From the NCBI GenBank assembly GCA_030549335.1, contig CM060187.1, forward strand, positions 2,666,001 through 2,730,000: a DNA stretch of 64,000 bases, in the 5' to 3' direction. Both the position numbers and the translations under genes were made by a program. This stretch comes from Pontederia crassipes. Its lineage: Eukaryota > Streptophyta > Magnoliopsida > Commelinales > Pontederiaceae. Positions 11,901 through 22,986 of the stretch are shown here, piece by piece. Position 1 is the first letter of the stretch. Every line of letters begins with the position of its first letter. The notes under the pieces were generated by a model. The model saw nothing but the letters and a program-made list of their open reading frames with translations, did not search any database and was not told where the DNA came from.

Positions 11901-13292
11901 ATCTACCCTTCTTACTGGCGCATCTAATGGTCTTCTCTGAACATGACCTCAAATTGACATGTCCTCTAAATGAAATGAAACCAACAAGAGCAAGACAATG
12001 TCAAAGTTGCAGGCTTTGGCATTTTATGGGCATTTATGAGAAATCTTAATTGGTATGGTATATCAATGTGTGGTTATATTTTTCATGAACATATTAATCT
12101 TCAGAACATACACTAGCTTCGGGATACATTAGTCTTATGTCCAGTACATTTAAAACTAGAGTACTACGAAGAAGAAAAAATTATGATAAGAGAACATATC
12201 ATAGGCTACATAAATGTGAAACAAAATGATCCAATCATTTACATCAATAAGATTCATAAAGAGTGGTTAACAAACTCATTAGGTGGATGAAATGATGTTG
12301 GCCACAGCTTGCACTGTTCTTCCCATTCTTCTTTTGTTATAGCAGCATACTTGGCAACCTGCAATTGTTTTCCAACTTGAATAACTATATAATAATATCA
12401 GAAATCAATTGACGAATCTTAAACTTAATGTTACTACTATCAACCCAAAGGGAGACAAAAGGAGGGTCAACTAACTTTTGTTCTGAAATGACATAACTGG
12501 TATCCGTTGATAATCTGATGAACACCCTTAATTCCATCCGCATGACCTTCGTAGTCATCTGAAAGACATAAGACGACTGAGAGCTCAATTTTGCCTGCAA
12601 AGCAGACCAAGCATTAATACCTCTTGTTGTGAGGTCAAATTTCCACCCAACAGATAGTGAGCCCCCATATCTGGAATGCATGAGCAATTTAATTAAGTGC
12701 GCAAATCACATCTTAAAAATGCTGCACAACCAAATTCTCAAAACATCATATCTTTTTGCCAAAATCCTTCCGGAAAAATGACACTTGCATCAGTGTCGTA
12801 ACTATTTGAACCTCTTAACATACATCAATCCATATATTGCCAACAGAAAAAGAATGAAACAGGAGAAAGGGAAAGAATAACAAACCCTCCACTGTTCTTT
12901 TGCGAATTCGTTTCACATGGCGAAGATTCTCAAGGAGGCAAGTTTGATTCAACTTCCTGACAATGCCAGAAAACAAGTTGATCAGATTGAAAAAAAAAAG
13001 ACAAACTAATATTCGAAGAAAACAAACATCCATTTATGCAAAAGAAAGGCTTCAGTTTCCAGACCTCACAAGACTATTACCAATCTTTGGCTCAATTATA
13101 GCAGCCAAAACATCAACTGCAAAGGAAAAAAAAACAAAGATAAAGAAGAAAGATGAAAACTTTGAATCATTGTACGCATGATCAATCCATCTTCCCAAAG
13201 AATGAAGGCTATCCAGAGAAGAACAACATACCAGTGGGGACTTCGAGAGGATTGTACGGAGTGGCGGGAAGGTGAACTATCTCCCACTTCAT
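8943..13292 (-). CDS. TAD3: tRNA-specific adenosine deaminase subunit TAD3 (9 exons)
   Basis: TAD3 pairs with TAD2 to convert adenosine to inosine at position 34 of several tRNAs; TAD3 itself is the non-catalytic subunit. Exons (minus strand): 13232-13292, 13065-13116, 12886-12956, 12476-12594, 12276-12358, 10829-10922, 9877-10350, 9467-9573, 8943-9132. Introns are GT-AG, phases agree, and the total is 1251 nt (416 aa plus stop), close to the plant family length. Signatures are LENLRHVKR, TKEEWEEQCKLWPTSFHPP, the deaminase motif WHPLKHAALVAIE (zinc ligand about H273) and EPCSMCAMALVHQRIRRIF (zinc ligands C352 and C355), then RLQGEKSLNHHY. The residue after H-A is Ala where active deaminases have Glu, as expected for TAD3. 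The start ATG at 13292 gives MKWEIVHLP, which resembles the N-terminus of known plant copies. Intron 5 (about 1.35 kb) carries two retroposons. No damage is seen. Confidence 0.94.
10989..11140 (-). repeat. Truncated Au-like SINE with a 17-bp target duplication and a 5' fold-back
   Basis: The SINE 3' part, with its (TTG)n tail, is flanked by perfect 17-bp direct repeats ATAGTGTATGATTAAAA at 10972-10988 and 11141-11157. Box A is missing. At the 5' side the SINE segment 11080-11094 recurs in inverted orientation at 11103-11117, followed by about 20 bp of local A/G-rich sequence. It lies in TAD3 intron 5 in gene-sense orientation. Confidence 0.85.
11707..11948 (-). mobile_element. 5'-truncated RTE-type LINE fragment with a 15-bp target duplication
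   Basis: Perfect 15-bp direct repeats TCAAATTGACATGTC lie at 11692-11706 and 11949-11963. The minus strand has an open frame reading GHVQRRPLDAPVRRV, then KRGRGR, then TNRAEWRRMIHVSDPT and a stop. This is the typical end of a plant RTE-clade reverse transcriptase (RNA-binding/zinc region). After the stop comes TGGGATAAGG and (TTG)n, the same tail as the nearby SINEs. Only about the last 70 codons were copied. The insertion sits in TAD3 intron 5, sense to the gene. Confidence 0.85.
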
Positions 13293-13850
13293 CTTTGTTC
13301 TCCTTGGTCCTCCTCTCGTCTCCGGCAAACCACACGCCGAGACGCAGTCTTCTGAGTCTTCTCTCGCACAATTGTGCCTGTCTCAAACCTTCCCAAACAC
13401 CAATGTTGTCAAACATGTAAATCAGACACGACACAGAGAAGACAAAAAATGTAAATAGTGAACTCGTAGCGCGATTCTACCAGATTATTTATTTATATAT
13501 TAATTAGCACGAACCTAAATATAATATTGTAATTTCTTTATAATAAAACAAAACTTTCATCAAGTTAAATATTCTGAAAGCAACATGTCAAAGGACCAAT
13601 ATCCAAATTCCAATTTTCCAAATTAAACATGCACATGTGTGAAGGAAACTGCAATTAAACATGTCAAAGGATTAACGTGCAAATTCCAAATTACGAAATT
13701 AAACATGTCGAAACCTAATTAAACATGCACATTTGTGAAGGTATAATCTTAACTTAAAGTCTTAAAGAAGCTTAAAAAATTAATCACAATTTTATATAAT
13801 CCTATTCCTAAAAGTCATAAACACCTTTCAGAGAGACCTAACTCTTCACG
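13293..13850. promoter_or_regulatory. Presumed TAD3 promoter and 5' leader
   Basis: This is the stretch directly upstream of the TAD3 start codon. It contains reading frames only in shadow of the exon, then AT-rich sequence from about 13440. A short string similar to AAACATG(T/C)CAAAGGA...AATTCCAAATT is repeated near 13583, 13663 and 13701. I see no convincing TATA box or known element, so the promoter assignment rests on position alone. Confidence 0.35.
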
Positions 13851-14170
13851 AGGCTTGGGAGCACTGCGCCAGCAAGGAGACCTCTGTGCAGGCTTCCCTG
13901 CTCGCGTTCCGAGCCCTGCGCGAGCAGGGAGACCTCAGCGCAGGTCACCCTGCTCACGGGCAGGGAGCATCGCAGGCCTCCCTGCTGCCCTGCGTGGGCA
14001 GGGAGGCCTCGCTCGGTACAGGCCTCCCTGCTCGCGAGCAGCGAGACCTGTACCGCTCCCTGGCTGAGTCCGGGAGCAGGGAGACAACAGCGCAGGCCTC
14101 CCTGTTCGTGAGCAGGGAGCAGGAGCAGGGAGGCTGCTCCCTGGCTGAGGTCGCACGCAGGAAGACCGGC
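13850..14170. repeat. GC-rich array of palindromic CTCCCTGCTCGCGAGCAGGGAG-like units
   Basis: About six units of 40-60 bp occur, each made of CCTCCCTGCTC followed after a few bases by its inverse GAGCAGGGAGG, often with CAGGCCT or GACCTC joints. All frames are open for long distances, because the repeat lacks stops, not because a protein is conserved. It lies 560-880 bp upstream of the TAD3 start in otherwise AT-rich DNA. The family is not recognised. Confidence 0.7.
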
Positions 14171-15237
14171 GACAGCGAGAGAGAGAGAGAGATTGAGGGA
14201 GGGAGGAGTAGAGGAGTACCGGTGATTCACGGCGAGCGGCAGCAGTGGCGGCAGCAACACCAGGAGGCAGACGGCTTGAAAACACGGCGGCAGGCGGCGG
14301 CAATGCGCGGCGGCGTCAACTGGAGGTGGGCTAACAGGAGTAGGGCATCGTTTTTTTCTTTCTTCCTTATTGGCTTTTGGGCGTCACGTGGTCACACCTC
14401 GTGACTACTTCGTAGGTGCTCAACTCCAAAAACTTACTTTACTCGGAAACAAAAAAAAAAGTTAGGAGTTCGAATATAATTTACGATTTTTTTAATAAAT
14501 TAAAATTCATCTTTTAAAATTAAGACCCTACTCAAAAAATCGTAGGACAGTTGAACTCATTTTTATTTATAAATTATTTGTATATTAATTAATTTATAAA
14601 TTATTTATTTTTTTAATAAAATTTCATACTTTTCTATCACATTATAAACATTATCAAATATTAGTAGTATATTTTATATTTAATATAAATTTAATTTTTT
14701 ATGTTAGTTTTAATTTATTATATATATTTAAAATATAATTATATAAAAGTAGGATAAAAAAGTGACCCACTAGGGGGTGAGTTTTATTTTTTTTAAATGA
14801 TCTTACGGCGGTTTTTTAAATTTTAAAAATCAAATCAAAAAATAGCAAACAATTTTTTTAGGCCGAAAATTTGATCACACAAATTACTCACCCCTAGATC
14901 GCTGGACATGTCCAACAACCCTACATTCCTTAGGCGTACTAGTAGGAACAAGCACGAACATCACTAAGATCGTAGAATTGGGACACGATTTGCGCGCTAG
15001 TAGGAACAACGAACATCACTAAGATCGTAGAATTGGGACACGATTTTGACAACAATAACAAAGAGAAAATTGGCAACAATAACGAAGGGAAGATTGACAC
15101 TGCTCCTAAGATTTTGAGCATCGAATCATGAATCAAGGGCCAAGATCGTGCGTGTGTTTGCACCCGTCGATTGACGATCGACGGCTCTGATTCATGTTTC
15201 TTTTTTACGTTCATTTTCCCATTAACCCTAGGCACTA
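14170..15237. other. Non-coding stretch, GC-rich then strongly AT-rich
   Basis: After a purine-rich and (GGC/GCA)-rich edge up to about 14340, the sequence becomes AT-rich (14440-14880) and holds no gene I can support. A tandem duplication is present at 14941-15052. Nothing else stands out. Confidence 0.5.
14941..15052. repeat. 58-bp tandem duplication
   Basis: Unit 1 (14941-14998) and unit 2 (from 14999) both read AGTAGGAACAA, then CGAACATCACTAAGATCG and TAGAATTGGGACACGATTT. They differ by one small indel. This is direct evidence of a recent local duplication just outside the fold-back structure. Confidence 0.9.
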
Positions 15238-17252
15238 GAACTGTGCCAATTCGAGACATCGCTGACCAGATCTGTGCAAATTCGTGACGCCGCCAACCTC
15301 GAGAACCCCGCTACCACCTTCATGGCCTCTGCGATGACCTCTGCGACGATCGCTGCCTATGCAGGTCGCCTCCCGCACATCACCACCGATCTCGCAAGCC
15401 TGCCTCTCCCCTGTCCAAGTCAGATCTCATCCCTCGCGGCCACTTCGCGCACGCCGAGCTCCGCCGCCACTGAACTCGCGCGCCGTCGCCGCCGAGCTCG
15501 CCCGCCCCGCTATCGTTGATCTCGTGCGTTGTAGCCTCCAACCTCGAGCACCCCCGCCATGACCCCGACGACCTCAGCGACAACCTCCACGATGACCACC
15601 GCCTTCGCACGACGCCACCGATCTCGCAAGCCCGCCCCTCCCCTGTCCAAGCCTGATCTCGTCTATCGTCACCTCTTCACACACGTCGAGCTCCGCCGTT
15701 GCTGATCTCGAGCACCGCTACCACCAAGCCCGCCCACCCAGCCACCGGCAATATCGCTTGCCCCACCGCCGCCGATCTCGCGCACCGCCATCACCGCCAC
15801 CGATTAATCAATGTTAATCCTTCGCACTGTAATTTTTTGTTGTTTAATCGATGTTGCAAACCAGTTAAACTAATTAAACTTTTGTTAATCCTTGATTAGT
15901 TACACTTTTGTAATTTTTTTTTGTTAATCTATGTTGTAAATTAGTTAAAAACATCGTAAGACGTGGTTTAAAGCATCATCTTCTCATACTATTGTTTTTG
16001 CAATGCCTCCAGATCGAACATAAAAATGTGTGTGTTTTATCGTTCATACCCAGAACGATGAGTGTGGCTACATGGGATCAGCCTTTCAAATAGCTTAGAG
16101 TTAGATCGACCTTCCTTTCATATAGCTTATAGTTAGACCGGCCTTTCAAATGGCTTCGGATAACGCTTCTCTTTCTCTCTACATTCTCATCCTATTCTCG
16201 TCTAAACACATTTATGCAGACAGATCACACCTTGTTATCTTAATTAGAAGTTAAATTAAACTACATCAAATTGTGTAAGCGCTTCAATTATGTAACAGAT
16301 TTGTTAAGATGAGATGAGAGGATTACAATACTTTAATACAACCAAAATTTCTTTCTCAAAGCGATTATGTAACAAATTTGTTAACATGAGAGGATTACAA
16401 TAATTTAATACAACCAAAATTTCTTCCTCAAAGCGACACTTTGCTCCAAATGTTGGAGGCGGATCTCGACGGTGACAAGAAGGCGGGCTCGACAGTGACA
16501 TTCGGAGGCGGGCAAGTGGGGCAGAGCTCGGCGGTGATAGGGAGGTGGGCTCGGCAATGGAGCTCGACTGGAGGCGGGCAAGTGGGGCGGAGCTCGGCGA
16601 CAATAGGGAGGCAGGCTCGGCGGAAACATCTGGAGGCAGGAAATTGAGGCCGAGCTCGGCGGCGACCTGCAAAGGAGGCGGTTGTCACGGGGGTGCTCGT
16701 CGGCGGTGGCATCGGCCCACGAGATCAGCGGCATCGGCCCACGAGATCAGCGGCGACGGTGCGCGAGATCGGCGACGGTGGAGCTCGGCGTGCACGAAGA
16801 GGTCGCGAAGGACGAGATCCAGCTTGGATAGGGGAGAGGCGGGCTTACGAGATCGACGACGGAGCTCGGTGGCAACGTGTGGGAGGCGACCTGCGAAGGC
16901 GGCGATCATCGTGGAGGTCATCGCGGAAGCTGTCGGGGGCGTGGTGGTGGTGCTCGAGGTCGGCAATGTCATAGATCTATGCAAATTTGATCAGCGACGG
17001 CTCGAATCGGCGTAGATCTAGTGTCGCACGTGCCGGTGCCTATGGTGTGGCTATGCTCGAGGTTGGCACCGTCATGGCGGAGGTGCTCGAGGTCGGCGGT
17101 GTCGCACCGGGGTGCTCGGGGTCACCGCTGCGCAGATCTGGACGGCGGGTCTCGCAAAGGCGAAAGCAGAAGCGGCATCGCGGATGATCTGGTCGGTGAT
17201 GACTCGAATCAGCACAAAGGCAACGGCAACCTAGGAAGGTGATCGGGAGGCA
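15238..17252. mobile_element. Fold-back structure: long diverged inverted arms around an AT-rich core
   Basis: The left arm (about 15238-15810) and the reverse complement of the right arm (about 16440-17252) share blocks in order: a CCTAGG edge, ATTCGAGNCATC...CCGACCAGATC, GACCTCGAGCACC, CGATGACCTC...GCAGGTCGCCTCCC, CGCCTCTCCCC..TCCAAG and GCACGCCGAGCTC. The arms are GC-rich with long meaningless open frames; the core (15810-16440) is AT-rich. No transposase is visible and no target duplication was found. A non-autonomous long-TIR element (Mutator-like or fold-back class) is the best guess. A pair of unrelated rearranged duplicates is the alternative. Confidence 0.45.
16288..16437. repeat. 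77-bp tandem duplication in the fold-back core
   Basis: The units start at 16288 and 16365. Both run TTATGTAACA, ATTTGTTAA, GAGAGGATTACAATA, TTTAATACAACCAAAATTTC and CTCAAAGCGA. They differ by a 5-bp indel and a few substitutions. The duplication ends where the GC-rich right arm begins. Confidence 0.9.
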
Positions 17253-17459
17253 AAAATGGAAGGAGATGGCGGCAACATGCGATTTAGGGCAGGAGGTGGT
17301 AAACAAGGAAGAAAAGGGAGATTTTAGGGGATTTGGGAGAGGAGAGAAAAAAATCAGTCCATCTCAACTGTTGCGCACAGATCGTACCACTATAAAATTA
17401 CGCACGACTCAACCCTCGATGAGAGATCTAGTGGATGAAAAATTGGGAGCATGCCCCAT

Positions 17460-18366
17460 TAAACCTTTAAAATTATATTATGGATGCTAAAGATCATTAA
17501 CAGCTGAATTTTTTGGTCGTCACTCATCGTTATAAGCTCCGCCACCCAAAGTGAGTATTTTTGAAAGAAAGACAAGAAAAACATTGAGTAAAAACTCTCT
17601 TTTTATTTTTAGTTTCCCAGTATACAATTGGAGAGAAGGTTGCAGTAAATAAAAAGAAGAAAAAAATGGGCAAATGAAAAAAAAAAGTTTGTTTAATAAA
17701 AGGACAGGTAAGTGTACCTACATGTGCATATCAGCTTTGTGTTAATACAGGTTAGGAGAATGTGCACGTTCTTAGGGAAGGTTATGTGGATGTTCAGCCT
17801 GTGGGGTGGTCTCATTTGACACCCATGGAGCACTTGCTTCAGTGATTATTAAGACAGGGGTAAAATAAAAATCTTAAATGTGTAAATAATGTTCTCGATA
17901 TGTGAGGTGTGAAGTCTAGAGAAATGTTGTGTTATGAAAACCTAAAAACTCTTGACCCTAAGTTACTAATTTTGCTTGAGGATAAGCAAAACTTTAATTT
18001 TAGGAGAAGTTGATGTGGAGAAATTATATATATTTTTCATATATGTTCACCATGCGTTTATCTCATGCTTTACTATATTCTCGTGCTTTATTATTGAAAA
18101 TACAACTTCTATTATTTTTCCACATCCATATTCTAAATACTGTATTTCTGAAATATTATTACTTGTGTTGATTGCTTTTCATTCAAAAATTTTGATCGAT
18201 AATTTATAAGGGAACACAATCGTATTCCCTCAACCCAGACACTTAGACAAATTTGAAGGAGACGACATTGTTTACTAGCCCAACTGTCCAAAATAGTAAA
18301 CAATAAAGAAAACATTTCTTTCCACGTCAGCATGATAGATTTCATTGCACAAAAGGGAGGAAGCGT
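17460..18366 (+). mobile_element. Probable remnant of a gypsy element: 3' internal end and LTR start
   Basis: Around 17970-18010 the string TTGCTTGAGGATAAGCAAA...TTTTAGGAGAAGT is followed by TGATGTGG. This matches the well-known layout of the polypurine end and LTR start in Tat/Athila-type elements. The LTR would begin near 18010 and be interrupted by the copia element at 18367; its other part may be 22987 to about 24400. No coding part is visible, so this is an old fossil assigned by motif only. The rest (17460-17960) holds nothing I recognise. Confidence 0.35.
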
Positions 18367-18574
18367 TGATGTGCCTTGAATTATGTACATGTACCCAAAA
18401 TTATGAAAAAAAAAGAAAAATGAGGATCTGGGTTGTTAAGGTTAGCGTTTTATCATGATGTACTTTTTTCTCATAGTAAATTTTCTCTGGCAGTGGCCTC
18501 CTTTGTCCGTAGATATTTCTCTCTTGTTCACATTCTCTTTCTTTTGTTGTATGCTTGGTGTTTTACCCCCAATA
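18367..18574 (+). repeat. 5' LTR of the Tork-type copia
   Basis: The LTR begins TGATGTG and ends just before the primer-binding site at about 18577. It is matched along its length by 22686-22986. Confidence 0.75.
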
Positions 18575-21500
18575 AATTGGTATTAGAGCCGAGTTTTTTT
18601 TCTACAAAGATGAGTACAACGAAGTTCAACATCGAGAAGTTTGACGAGAACACAAATTTTAGACTGTGGCAAGTTCGGATGCTTGCCATCCTGGTTGAAG
18701 AAGGCGTTGTCGGGCCAAAAGCCTGATGCCATGGAGACATCCACCTGGGGAAATCGTCCGCCCTGCACTCACCCTCCGAGTATATGATTCAAGAGGAATC
18801 ACACAAGGGTAGATTGATAGAAACCTGAGGAACTCGACGAGAAGGTCATGTCTGCGATTCAATTATGTCTGACGAATGATGTTCTTCAGGAAGTTTTCAC
18901 AGAGAAGACGATGGCCGATCTCTGGATGAAGTTGAAAACTTTGTATTTGACGAAAATCCTAGCGAATCGACTTGTGTTGAAGCAACCGCTGTACACCTTC
19001 ATATGGACAAAGTTACACCGATCAAATCGCACATCAGTGAGTTCATCGCCCTAATTAATGATTTGAAAAACGTAGATATGAAAGTTGATGACGAAGATCA
19101 GGCGCTATTACTTCTTTGTTCTCTGTCATCTTCATATAAAACCTTTAAAGAGACGATGATCTACGATAGAGACAAAGTCACATTTGAATATGTTAAGGAC
19201 AAACTACTGAGTAAAGAAAAGTTGGATAACGAATTAGGATCAAGCAGCAAATTAATGATCAAACCTCAGGTATGATCGCAAGAGGTAGACATCAGACGAG
19301 AAATCAAAATCAAGATAGATCCGGATCCAAGTCGAAGAACAGATATAAAGTCTACAATTATTGTAAGAAGAAGGGTGATATCAAAGGAGAGTGTTACAAA
19401 TTACATAATAAGAATAAAAGGATTAACGAGAGTAACAAGAAGGGAAATAAGAAGGTTGATGTTGCAGATTCCAGTGTAGCAAAAAGTGAGAATGAAGAAT
19501 ATGTTGGTAACGACATCAAACAAATCCAGATCATCAACTGAAATGATCCTTGATTCTGGATGCTCATACCATATGTGTCCCAATCGAGATTGGTTCTCCA
19601 CTACAAATCTATTGAAGGTGGAGTTGTTCTTATGGGCAACAATGCTGCTTGTAAGACTATTGGTATTGGGTCCATCCAGATTAAGATGCATGATGAGATT
19701 ATTAGAACATTATCTCAAGTTAGACATGTTCCTGATCTGAAGAAGAATCTCATTTTGCTCGGTGTCTTAGACTCAAATGATTGCAAAGTTGTTATCGAGT
19801 CTAATGAAATGAAGATTTCTCGTGGTGCTCTTGTGTTGATGAAAGGCCTCAAAATTGGTAGCTTGTATGTTCTTCGAGGTTTGACGATGATAGGTTCAGC
19901 AACAGTCTCATCTATCTCAAAGGAAGACTGCACAAAGTTATGGCATATGTGTTTGGACCATATGAGTGAGAAGGACATGCAAGTTCTCAGCAATAGATGT
20001 CTTCTTCCTGGTGCAAAAGTGAGAAAATTAGAGCTGTGAGAGCATTGTATCTTCGGAAAGCAGAAGTGAGTTAGTTTTGACTCAGCCATTCATAAGACGA
20101 AGGTAATTCTTGATTACATTCATTCAGATTTATGGTGTCCTTCTCATGTTTCTTCAAAAGGAAGAAATAGATATTTGTTGACATTTATTGATGACTTCTC
20201 TAGAAAAGTTTGAATCTATTTTCTGAAGCATAAAGATGATGTATTTGAAACATTCAAGTCATAGAAGACTCTGCTAGATAAGTAATTTGGAAAAGTTGTG
20301 AAGAGGCTGAGGAATGATAATGAACTAGAATTCTATAATTCTAAGATCAATGAATTTTGTGATAAAGAAGACATTGGAAGACATCGTACAGTTGTGAGGA
20401 CTCCACAATAGAATGGAGTCGTAGAAATAATGAACATAATTCTACTAGAGAGAGCTCGATGTATGTTGTCAAATGTAGGACTTGGCAAGGAGTTTTGGAC
20501 AGAGGCTGTCGACCTGGCATGTCACTTAATGAATCGGTCTTCTCACCGATCCTTAGACTTAAAAATTTTTGAAGAAGTGTGGTCAAGTAATCCTCTTAAT
20601 TACTCATATTTAAGAGTTTTCGATTGTCCTGCATATGCACATGTTAATGGTGAAAAGCTTGAAACTAAAGGTAGGAAGTGCATATTTCTTGGTTATAAAT
20701 TTGATGTTAAAGGTTATAAATTATGATGTCCTGAAATCAAGAAATTCATTATCAGTAGATATGTTACTTTTGATGAATCTGTGATGCTTCACTCGAGAAA
20801 AGATTTATCTATTATTGATGATATAGAAAAATAGAAGACTTTGGAGAAAGTGGAGTTAGAACTTTTAAGTTCTTCTGATGAAAAGAATGATGCTCCTGAA
20901 GTTCGTACACCACCTCAAGTTCAGTAGCAATACATGCTAGCTCGTGATAAACTGAGGAGAGATATAAAAACACTTCAAAGGCTCAGATTTGAAGAACCGA
21001 TGGCTTATGCATTAAGTGTTGTTAAAGATATTTAATTACATGATCATTCCTCTTATTTTGAAGCTATTCAAAGTTCTGATTGCAATAAGTGGTTAATAGA
21101 AATACAAGAGGAGATGAAATCTCTATAGAAGAATGACACTTAGGAACTTGTAAAACCACCAGTGAATAAGAAAATTGTTGGCTGCAAATGAGTGTTCAGA
21201 AGAAAGAAAGAATCAATAATGAAGATACAAAGTGCAAAGAAAGATTGAGGGCAAAAGACTATAGTCAAGTGGAGGGCATCGATTTTTATGATGTGTTCTC
21301 TCCTAATGTGAAACATACTTTTATTCGTACTTTACTTGCTATTGTTGCTTTGCAGAATCTTTCACTTCAATAGCTAGTTGTCAAGATCGCATTCTTACAT
21401 GGCGATCTTAAAGAAGATATATATATGGAGCAGTAAGAGGGTTTTCATTTGAAGTAGAGAAGATAAAATTTGTCATATGAAGAAGTCTTTGTATAGACTT

Positions 21501-22685
21501 AAACAATCTCCTCGATAGTGGTTTAAAATATTTGATTCATTCATGTTGAGTATTGGTTTTGCTAAAAGCAAGTATGATAGTTGTGTTTATTTGAATCAAC
21601 TTGCTGATGGTTCATTCATATATTTGTTGCTCTATGTTGATGATATGTTAATTGCAGCGAAAGACATATATGAAATTAACATTTTGAAAATTAAGTTAAG
21701 TTCTAAATTTGAGATAAAGGATCTTGAAGCAGCAAAGAGGATTTTGAGAATGAAAATTTTTACAGATAGAAGCACATATTTCTGTCTCAGCAGAAGTATA
21801 TTGAAAAAGTCTTAGAGCGTTTTAAAATGTAGAATGTAAGGCGGTTAGTACACCAATTGGTACACACTTTAAACTCTCAGCTTGATGTTCAACACAATCT
21901 GGTGAAGACAAAAGATATATATCAAAAGTGTCTTACTGTAGTGTAGTTGGTAACATTATGTATGCAATGGTTTGCACTCGTGCAGTTATATTTCATGCTA
22001 TTAATGTTGTTAGTAAATATATGTCTAATATAGGAAAGAAGTACTTGGAAGTTGTTAAGTGGATACTAAGATATTTAAGAGGTAGTTCTGATATATGCTT
22101 GGAATTTGGTAGAAATTCAGCTGGATTGACTGACTATATTATTTTAGATTTTGCAAGAGATTTTGATAGAAGAATGTCCCTAACTGTTTGTGTCTTTGCT
22201 ATTACTGATTGTGCTGCGAGTTGGAAAGCTATTTTGCAGGATATAATAACATTATCCACTACTGAAGTTGAATATATGGCCATTACCTGAAGCTATAAAG
22301 GAAGCTATCTGGTTGAGAGGATTAGATGGTGAGCTCACTATGAAAGATGAAGCTACTGTCATATATTGTGATAGTTAGAGTGCAATACATCTTACCAAAG
22401 ATAAAATGCATTATGAAAGGACAAAATATATTGATGTGAGATATCATTTTATTCGTGATATTGTGGAAATGTAAGATGTTCAAGTCTAGAAGATTATCAC
22501 CTATTTCAATTCAGTAGATATGATGACAAAGAGCTTAGATGTTGCCAAGTTTGAATATTGTTCAGACTTGACAAGCATTCTATAAAGATCAAGGTAGACC
22601 CACGTGGGCCATTCGGCAAAGGAGCACATGTTGAGCATTTATTTTTAGAGAGTTTTGTAAAATTCAAGTCAAGGTGAAGATTTGT

Positions 22686-22986
22686 TGATGTGTCTTAAAT
22701 TATACACCATGTACTCAAAATTATGAATGAAAAAATAAGAAAAAGAAAAAAAATGAGGACTTGTGGCAGAATATGAGGGCTTGGGCCGTTAGGGTTAGGG
22801 TTTATCATGATGTACTCTCTTTTGCTCACAGTGAATTTTCTCTGGCGGCGACTTCCTTTGCCCATGGATGTTTCTCTCTTGTTCATATTGATCAAGAGGG
22901 TTTTACCATGGCAAATCTCAGTGTTCATCTTCTCTTTCTTTTATTGTTTTAATTGTTCATCGATCATCAATGTTTTACCCCCAACA
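22686..22986 (+). repeat. 3' LTR of the Tork-type copia
   Basis: The LTR is preceded by a purine-rich AAGGTGAAGATTTG tract, begins TGATGTG and ends CCCCCAACA. It is longer than its partner and clearly diverged from it. Confidence 0.75.

Larger units (their letters stand above)
18367..22986 (+). mobile_element. Ty1/copia element of Tork/Tnt1 type, decayed
   Basis: LTRs at 18367-18574 and 22686-22986 share start, TATCATGATGTAC, AATTTTCTCTGGC and end. The 3' copy carries about 90 bp the other lacks. A tRNA-Met primer site (TTGGTATTAGAGCC) follows the first LTR. Internal parts in order are: gag with KFDENTNFRLW-type start (about 18610-19275), a weak zinc knuckle, protease (DSG), integrase (about 19920-20730), reverse transcriptase (YVDDM near 21630) and RNase H (to about 22560). 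The order protease-integrase-RT defines copia; the gag start resembles Tnt1. It is clearly broken, with more than ten breaks. The low LTR similarity suggests an old insertion. Target duplications could not be recognised. Confidence 0.85.

Noticed and set aside
13838-14404. Long open frames rich in Leu, Gly, Arg and Pro upstream of TAD3
   Set aside because: All frames are open through a palindromic repeat array. No splice or start context and no family resemblance were seen.
14768-14898. Possible small MITE with CTAGGGGGTGAG / CTCACCCCTAG ends
   Set aside because: The inverted match is only about 11 bp with a mismatch, and no target duplication was found.
15274-17306. Many open frames on both strands in the fold-back arms
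   Set aside because: Low-complexity GC-rich sequence gives mirror frames on both strands. No domain is recognisable.
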